The translations under genes were made by a program, and so were the position numbers. The notes below the pieces were generated by a model. That model worked only from the letters and a program-made list of their open reading frames with translations, searched no databases and was not told the origin of the DNA. A DNA stretch of 64,000 nucleotides, taken from Geomesophilobacter sediminis (GTDB taxonomy: Bacteria > Desulfobacterota > Desulfuromonadia > Geobacterales > Geobacteraceae). This document shows, piece after piece, positions 60,315 through 64,000 of the stretch (positions are counted from its first letter, which is position 1; each line of letters begins with the position of its first letter). The stretch is taken from positions 62,001-126,000 of the forward strand of contig NZ_JAEMHM010000015.1 in NCBI RefSeq assembly GCF_016458275.1, read 5' to 3'.

Positions 60315-61260
60315 TGGGGGTCCCCTTTGCAGCGAGGAGAGTGCCGGGTTCGACTTTGCACCCGGCGACGAAATCGGCGGCGGGAAGGCGCTTTTTCCCT
60401 TCGAGCTGGAGTTCGAGCAGGAGCACGCTTCCGGAACCGCAGGCCACTTCGATGCCGTCGCGGCCGGCCTTGAGTACCGAGCCGGGCGCGCCGGAGCCGT
60501 CGGCGGTCTGCACCCGGTATATCTTGAGGAGCTTGCCGTCCAGGCAGCTGAAGGCGCCGGGCCAGGGGGTCATCCCCCGGACCAGGTTCTTCACCTGCTG
60601 GGCGTCCTTGGTCCAGTCGATCTGCCCGTCCTCCTTCTTGAGGATGGGAGCGTAGCAGGTGAGGCCATCGTCCTGCTTCTCGGGAACCAGGCGCCCCTGG
60701 GCCAACTGGTCGACGGTCTCGGCAAGGAGTTCGGCACCCATGACGGAGAGGCGGTCGTGGAGCTCGCGGGTGGTCTCCTCGGGATCGATCGGGGTGACCG
60801 CCTTGAGGAGCATGTCGCCGGTGTCGAGGCCTACGTCCATCATCATGGTGGTGACCCCGGTCTCGGCCTCGCCGTTGATGATGCACCAGTTGAGCGGCGC
60901 CGCCCCCCGGTAGCGGGGGAGCAGCGAGGCGTGGACGTTGATGCACCCCAGGCGCGGAATGTCGAGCAGCGCCTTGGGAAGGATCTGTCCGAAGGCGATC
61001 ACGACGATCAGGTCCGGCTCGAGCGCGCGGATCTCCTCGATCGATTCGGGGAGGCGCACCTTGACCGGCTGGAGCACGCGGATGCCATGCTCGACGGCCA
61101 GCGTTTTTACCGGCGGCGGCAGGGTCTGCTGCCCACGTCCCTTCGGACGGTCCGGCTGGGTCACCACGGCAACCACGTTTTCGCCGCGCTCGATCAGTTT
61201 CGCCAGGGTCGGGCAGGCGAAGTCCGGGGTTCCCATGAAGACAATTCTAAGTCCGGTCAC
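60307..61260 (-). CDS. fmt: Methionyl-tRNA formyltransferase
   Basis: 317 residues. RIVFMGTPDFACPTLAKL, VVTQPDRPKGRGQ, the formyl-folate site GCINVHASLLPRYRGAAPLN with the catalytic Asn-His, and DVGLDTGDMLL. It formylates initiator Met-tRNA. GTG start overlapping the def stop by one base (TAGTG), so it is coupled to def. Confidence 0.97.
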   Translation of the reverse strand: MTGLRIVFMGTPDFACPTLAKLIERGENVVAVVTQPDRPKGRGQQTLPPPVKTLAVEHGIRVLQPVKVRLPESIEEIRALEPDLIVVIAFGQILPKALLDIPRLGCINVHASLLPRYRGAAPLNWCIINGEAETGVTTMMMDVGLDTGDMLLKAVTPIDPEETTRELHDRLSVMGAELLAETVDQLAQGRLVPEKQDDGLTCYAPILKKEDGQIDWTKDAQQVKNLVRGMTPWPGAFSCLDGKLLKIYRVQTADGSGAPGSVLKAGRDGIEVACGSGSVLLLELQLEGKKRLPAADFVAGCKVEPGTLLAAKGTPIV

Positions 61261-61769
61261 TAAACATCCCCTTCGTCGTGGGAGCGCTGGTAGCGCTTCC
61301 GGAAGATTCCGCGCTTGAGCGGGGAGAGGTGGTCGATGAACAGGATGCCATCCAGGTGATCGATCTCGTGCTGGAAGGCGATCGCCAGGAGGTCCTCCGC
61401 CTTGTAGGTGATCTCCTCGCCGTCGAGGTTGAGGGCCTTCACCACGACCCGGGCGTGGCGCCGGACGTTGGCGGAGTAGCGGGGGACCGAGAGGCAGCCC
61501 TCCTCCTCGTACGCCTCGCCTTCGGCGTGGATGATCACCGGGTTGATCGCGACGATCAGCTCGGGGGGCTCGTCCTTGCCGGCGCAGTCGATGACCACCA
61601 CCCGCTGATGCACCCCGATCTGCGGCGCGGCCAGCCCGACGCCGGGAGCGTCGTACATGGTTTCCACCATGTCCCGCACCAGTTCGCGCATCTTATCATT
61701 AATGACCGTAACCGGCAGGGAAGGTTTCTTCAGCTCCGGGTCGGGATAGACCAATATCTTTCGTATCAT
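61260..61769 (-). CDS. def: Peptide deformylase
   Basis: 169 residues from the ATG at 61769, which has GAGG 8 bases upstream; a GTG two codons earlier is too close to it. All three motifs are present: GVGLAAPQIG, EEGCLSVP and the metal-binding HEIDHLDG. It removes the formyl group from new proteins. First gene of the def-fmt-DUF116-deacetylase-DUF3147 operon. Confidence 0.97.
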   Translation of the reverse strand: MIRKILVYPDPELKKPSLPVTVINDKMRELVRDMVETMYDAPGVGLAAPQIGVHQRVVVIDCAGKDEPPELIVAINPVIIHAEGEAYEEEGCLSVPRYSANVRRHARVVVKALNLDGEEITYKAEDLLAIAFQHEIDHLDGILFIDHLSPLKRGIFRKRYQRSHDEGDV

Positions 61770-61789
61770 GAGCACATCCTCTAGGGCGT

Positions 61790-62454
61790 TACACTATCCC
61801 GGCACTATATAAATTTGCCCCGAAAAAATCAATTCTATTGTAGGTACGGGGATTCCCCACGATGCCAGAAGCTGCGCCAGGGTGGCTTGGGGGACGGCTC
61901 GGCGCTGCCTCCGAGCCGCTTTCGGGAACGGGCCCGCAGGTGCCGCCCCCCCATCCGACGCCGCGGCGTTGCGGGCGCTGCCTGCGGCGTCCTTTCGAAC
62001 GCGGGGAAGCTCTGGAGTCAGAAGCTCCGGCATTCATCTTCGCGTCGCCCAGGACAGATAAAACACCACCACAAAAGAACTTAGCAGATCCCGTACTGTC
62101 ATTTCCCCTCCGTCCAACTGATCCTCCGGGACCTCCCTCCAACACCTGCCGACTACCTGCCGATCCTCCTGCCGCAGAGGGTGATCGCTCTCCATTTATT
62201 ATCTTCACCCGCTCCGTCTCAATACAACTTCTTTAAGCAATGCTGCGAATCTTCTTTGACACTTGATCGAGCCTGTGAGAAGATCGCCCGCACCGCTTTC
62301 CGGTCAGGCGAAACCGAGGAGCTTCCTGGCTGGAACAGGATACATTCTTCAACATCGTCACAAGACTCCCGACGAGCTCTAATCGACCCTGCTGCGAAAA
62401 TGAAAAAATCTGGTGAAAGTATTCGTTTTACCTCCCAGTTTTTGCAGGCAACTG
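61790..62454. other. Long intergenic region without a supported gene
   Basis: About 665 bp. The first half is very GC-rich with short self-complementary pieces (CGCCGCGGCG, GCGGGCGCTGCCTGCGGCG), the second half more A/T-rich. Open frames here lack ribosome binding sites and have Ser/Pro/Arg-rich translations with no domain, so I do not call them. It may carry long leader or upstream control sequence for the cytochrome gene at 62529. Confidence 0.45.
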
Positions 62455-62483
62455 TTGACAATCCAAAGCAACCGTTATATAAA
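62455..62483 (+). promoter_or_regulatory. Sigma-70-type promoter of dodecahaem cytochrome
   Basis: Perfect TTGACA (62455-62460), 17-bp spacer, TATAAA (62478-62483). The transcript would start near 62490, leaving a leader of about 40 nt with AGGAGG before the ATG. Confidence 0.7.
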
Positions 62484-62528
62484 TCCGTGATTAATAATTA
62501 ACTACGGTTTAACACCTAGGAGGGACCA

Positions 62529-63398
62529 ATGAGAGTAGCAAGACTTTTCAACCTTTTAGCGGCATTGGCACTGTTCTGCTGTATCGGAACGGCGTGGGCC
62601 GCTGAGCCTGGTCAGGCGCCTGCGACGCTTAATAGCAGCGACTGCCAGAAATGTCATGAAAAACCCCCCAAGGATATCGCCGAGAAGGGTGGCAAGCACA
62701 AAACCGAAATTACCTGCCAGGACTGCCACGTCGGTCATCCTCCTAAGGTGAAACACCCGATTCCGCAGTGCAGCATGTGCCACACCGGCAAGCCGCACTT
62801 CCAGCTGAAGGACTGCCTCGGCTGCCATAGAAACCCGCACACCCCGAAAGTCATCACCTTCGGCACCAACGTGACCGACGCCTGCCTGACCTGCCACAAG
62901 CCGCAGATCGAGCAGCTCAAGGCATACCCGAGCAAGCACACCTCCCTCGCCTGCTCCTTCTGCCACAACGTTCACGGCAAAAAGCCGGACTGCACCCAGT
63001 GCCACAAGTCGCACTCCAGCGACATCACCAAGAACGAGTGCAAGCTGTGCCACAAGGCGCACCAGCCGCTCAACGTGACCTACAAGGCGGACACCCCCTC
63101 CAAGTACTGCGCCGCCTGCCACAAGCGTCCGTTCAACCTCCTGGCCAACAGCACCGCCAAGCACAGCAAGCTTGCCTGCGTGTACTGCCACCAGAACAAG
63201 CATAAGACCGTGCCCAAGTGCACCGACTGCCACGGCGTTCCGCATCCGGCTTCCCTGATGTCCAAGTTCGCCAAGTGCCAGGAGTGCCACAACATCGCCC
63301 ACGACCTGAACCACTGGTCGGCTCCGGCGGGCGGCGCCAAGCCGGCGGCTCCGGCTGCCAAAGCTGCCCCGGCGAAGAAGCCGGCTACCAAGAAGTAA
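62529..63398 (+). CDS. Periplasmic 12-haem c-type cytochrome
   Basis: 289 residues with signal peptide (core LLAALALFCCIGTAWA). Twelve CxxCH motifs: CQKCH, CQDCH, CSMCH, CLGCH, CLTCH, CSFCH, CTQCH, CKLCH, CAACH, CVYCH, CTDCH and CQECH, spaced about 15-25 residues, with many extra His for distal ligands. The tail after the last haem is Ala/Pro/Lys-rich (KAAPAKKPATKK), flexible and strongly basic. Compact haem packing suggests a periplasmic electron wire. AGGAGG precedes the ATG; strong promoter and terminator frame it as a single highly expressed gene. Confidence 0.93.
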   Translation: MRVARLFNLLAALALFCCIGTAWAAEPGQAPATLNSSDCQKCHEKPPKDIAEKGGKHKTEITCQDCHVGHPPKVKHPIPQCSMCHTGKPHFQLKDCLGCHRNPHTPKVITFGTNVTDACLTCHKPQIEQLKAYPSKHTSLACSFCHNVHGKKPDCTQCHKSHSSDITKNECKLCHKAHQPLNVTYKADTPSKYCAACHKRPFNLLANSTAKHSKLACVYCHQNKHKTVPKCTDCHGVPHPASLMSKFAKCQECHNIAHDLNHWSAPAGGAKPAAPAAKAAPAKKPATKK

Positions 63399-63418
63399 GC
63401 ACCTGGCGAGCAGTATCG

Positions 63419-63446
63419 GGAGGCCGGCAGATCCCTGCCGGCCTCC
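63419..63446 (+). terminator. Intrinsic terminator after dodecahaem cytochrome
   Basis: GGAGGCCGGCAG-atcc-CTGCCGGCCTCC, a perfect 12-bp stem followed by TTGC, 20 nt after the stop codon. Confidence 0.8.
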
Positions 63447-63545
63447 TTGCATTCTGCCCCTCCCCTTGAGGAAGGGGGCTCTCCACCGGGACCAGATCTC
63501 CCGAACGGACCGTTCCAACACAACTCATCTGAAGGAGGAGCGAGA

Positions 63546-63935
63546 ATGCTCGTCATCTCTATTGCCACGGCAATCACCGCCATAACCCTGGTTGTTCTTA
63601 CCGCCTTCACCATTCCGGTCCTTCTCGAACTTAAAAAGGCCGCGATCTCCGTCCGCACCGTTTCCGAAACCTTCAATACCCAGCTCAAACCGCTCATCGA
63701 GGAGATGTACCAGACGGTTGCGGACATCCACGAGCTGACCAGCGCCGTTGCCGCCAACGCGGAGGGGGTCGGATTGCTGGCCGGGGAACTCGGCCAGGCG
63801 GGAGAGAACATCAGGATGATCAACCGGATTGCCTCGGGCATTACCGGTCTCGTTTCCGGCTCATCGCTTTGGCTCACCGGGGCGAAGGTCGCCGGGCGCT
63901 TTATCATGGACAGAATTTCCAAAAAAAGGGGGTAA
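63546..63935 (+). CDS. DUF948 protein
   Basis: 129 residues from the ATG at 63546 (AAGGAGGAG upstream). One N-terminal membrane helix (MLVISIATAITAITLVVLTA) is followed by a long helical region (ISVRTVSETFNTQLKPLIEE, VADIHELTSAVAANAEGVGL) as in DUF948 proteins, which are of unknown function and often paired with YtxH proteins, as here. Likely a membrane-stress-associated protein. Confidence 0.85.
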   Translation: MLVISIATAITAITLVVLTAFTIPVLLELKKAAISVRTVSETFNTQLKPLIEEMYQTVADIHELTSAVAANAEGVGLLAGELGQAGENIRMINRIASGITGLVSGSSLWLTGAKVAGRFIMDRISKKRG

Positions 63936-63940
63936 CAGCT

Positions 63941-64000
63941 ATGTCTGAAGAAAACGACGGTATTGGAGCGGGTACGGTACTGCTTTCCTTTCTTGCCGGT
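63941..64000 (+). CDS. YtxH-like protein, 5' end only
   Basis: Only 20 codons are in the window (MSEENDGIGAGTVLLSFLAG). The acidic start followed by a glycine-rich hydrophobic stretch is typical of YtxH-type small membrane proteins that follow DUF948 genes. It begins 5 bp after the DUF948 stop. Confidence 0.6.
   Translation, partial: MSEENDGIGAGTVLLSFLAG

Noticed and set aside
61862-62236. Open frames on both strands before the dodecahaem cytochrome
   Set aside because: No ribosome binding site and no domain; composition is that of GC-rich non-coding DNA.

Overview
The window looks like chromosome from a high-GC member of the Geobacteraceae (Geobacter, Citrifermentans or Geomonas type). The evidence is a gene pair matching the NADPH-dependent soluble Fe(III) reductase SfrAB, three multihaem c-type cytochromes with 7, 15 and 12 CxxCH motifs, sensors with haem-attachment motifs, a GEMM-Ib (3',3'-cGAMP class) riboswitch, and an IclR regulator near sfrAB, an arrangement I recall from Geobacter sulfurreducens. 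This rests on motif reading only; no database search was possible.

Layout. 1-906: an array of about 39 degenerate 21-bp units with a near-palindromic core GATGSSCATC, with no credible gene in it. 1.1-8.0 kb: an accessory island holding two near-identical SRPBCC genes, a DUF4919-like protein, a lipoprotein, a membrane protein with a pilin-like segment, a protein with five exact-length 67-residue repeats, a methyltransferase and two copies of a 208-bp inverted-repeat element. 8.4-12.9 kb: riboswitch and DUF1566 lipoprotein, argJ, small secreted proteins and dispersed palindromic repeats. 12.9-22.2 kb: purine-type permease, sfrA and sfrB, a FapA/DUF342 protein and coaE. 22.3-30.7 kb: IclR regulator, haem-sensing histidine kinase, tail-to-tail sigma-54 response regulator, two cytochromes behind a sigma-54-type promoter, and a sensor protein with no output domain. 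30.8-34.1 kb: thiS-thiG-thiE, a radical SAM protein and an FAH-family hydrolase. 34.4-49.0 kb: periplasmic binding protein plus GGDEF-EAL protein, YaaR, cold-shock protein, ppdK, glyQS, a second GGDEF-EAL protein and a membrane-anchored C13 peptidase. 49.3-57.9 kb: rhodanese-YceI fusion, ROK kinase, aminotransferase, outer-membrane barrel, FlgO-like pair, mercuric reductase, NlpC/P60 hydrolase. 58.3-61.8 kb: a def-fmt-DUF116-deacetylase-DUF3147 operon. 62.5-64.0 kb: dodecahaem cytochrome, DUF948 protein and the start of a YtxH-like protein.

How the parts fit. Electron transfer and its control dominate: SfrAB links cytoplasmic NADPH to electron acceptors, and the periplasmic and outer cytochromes carry electrons outward. 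A kinase with CxxCH and CX4CH motifs may sense haem redox state and act through the sigma-54 regulator on the GG-N10-GC promoter before the cytochrome pair (inference). Cyclic dinucleotides recur: a cGAMP-type riboswitch and two GGDEF-EAL proteins, both with the Asp expected of ordinary diguanylate cyclases and so not the obvious cGAMP source.

The least explained items are the phased 21-bp array, the island with its shared leader hairpins and inverted-repeat elements, the pilin-domain membrane protein, the cytochrome with an EF-hand loop, and a GGDEF-EAL gene whose reading frame runs upstream of any ATG, GTG or TTG to a candidate ATT start.
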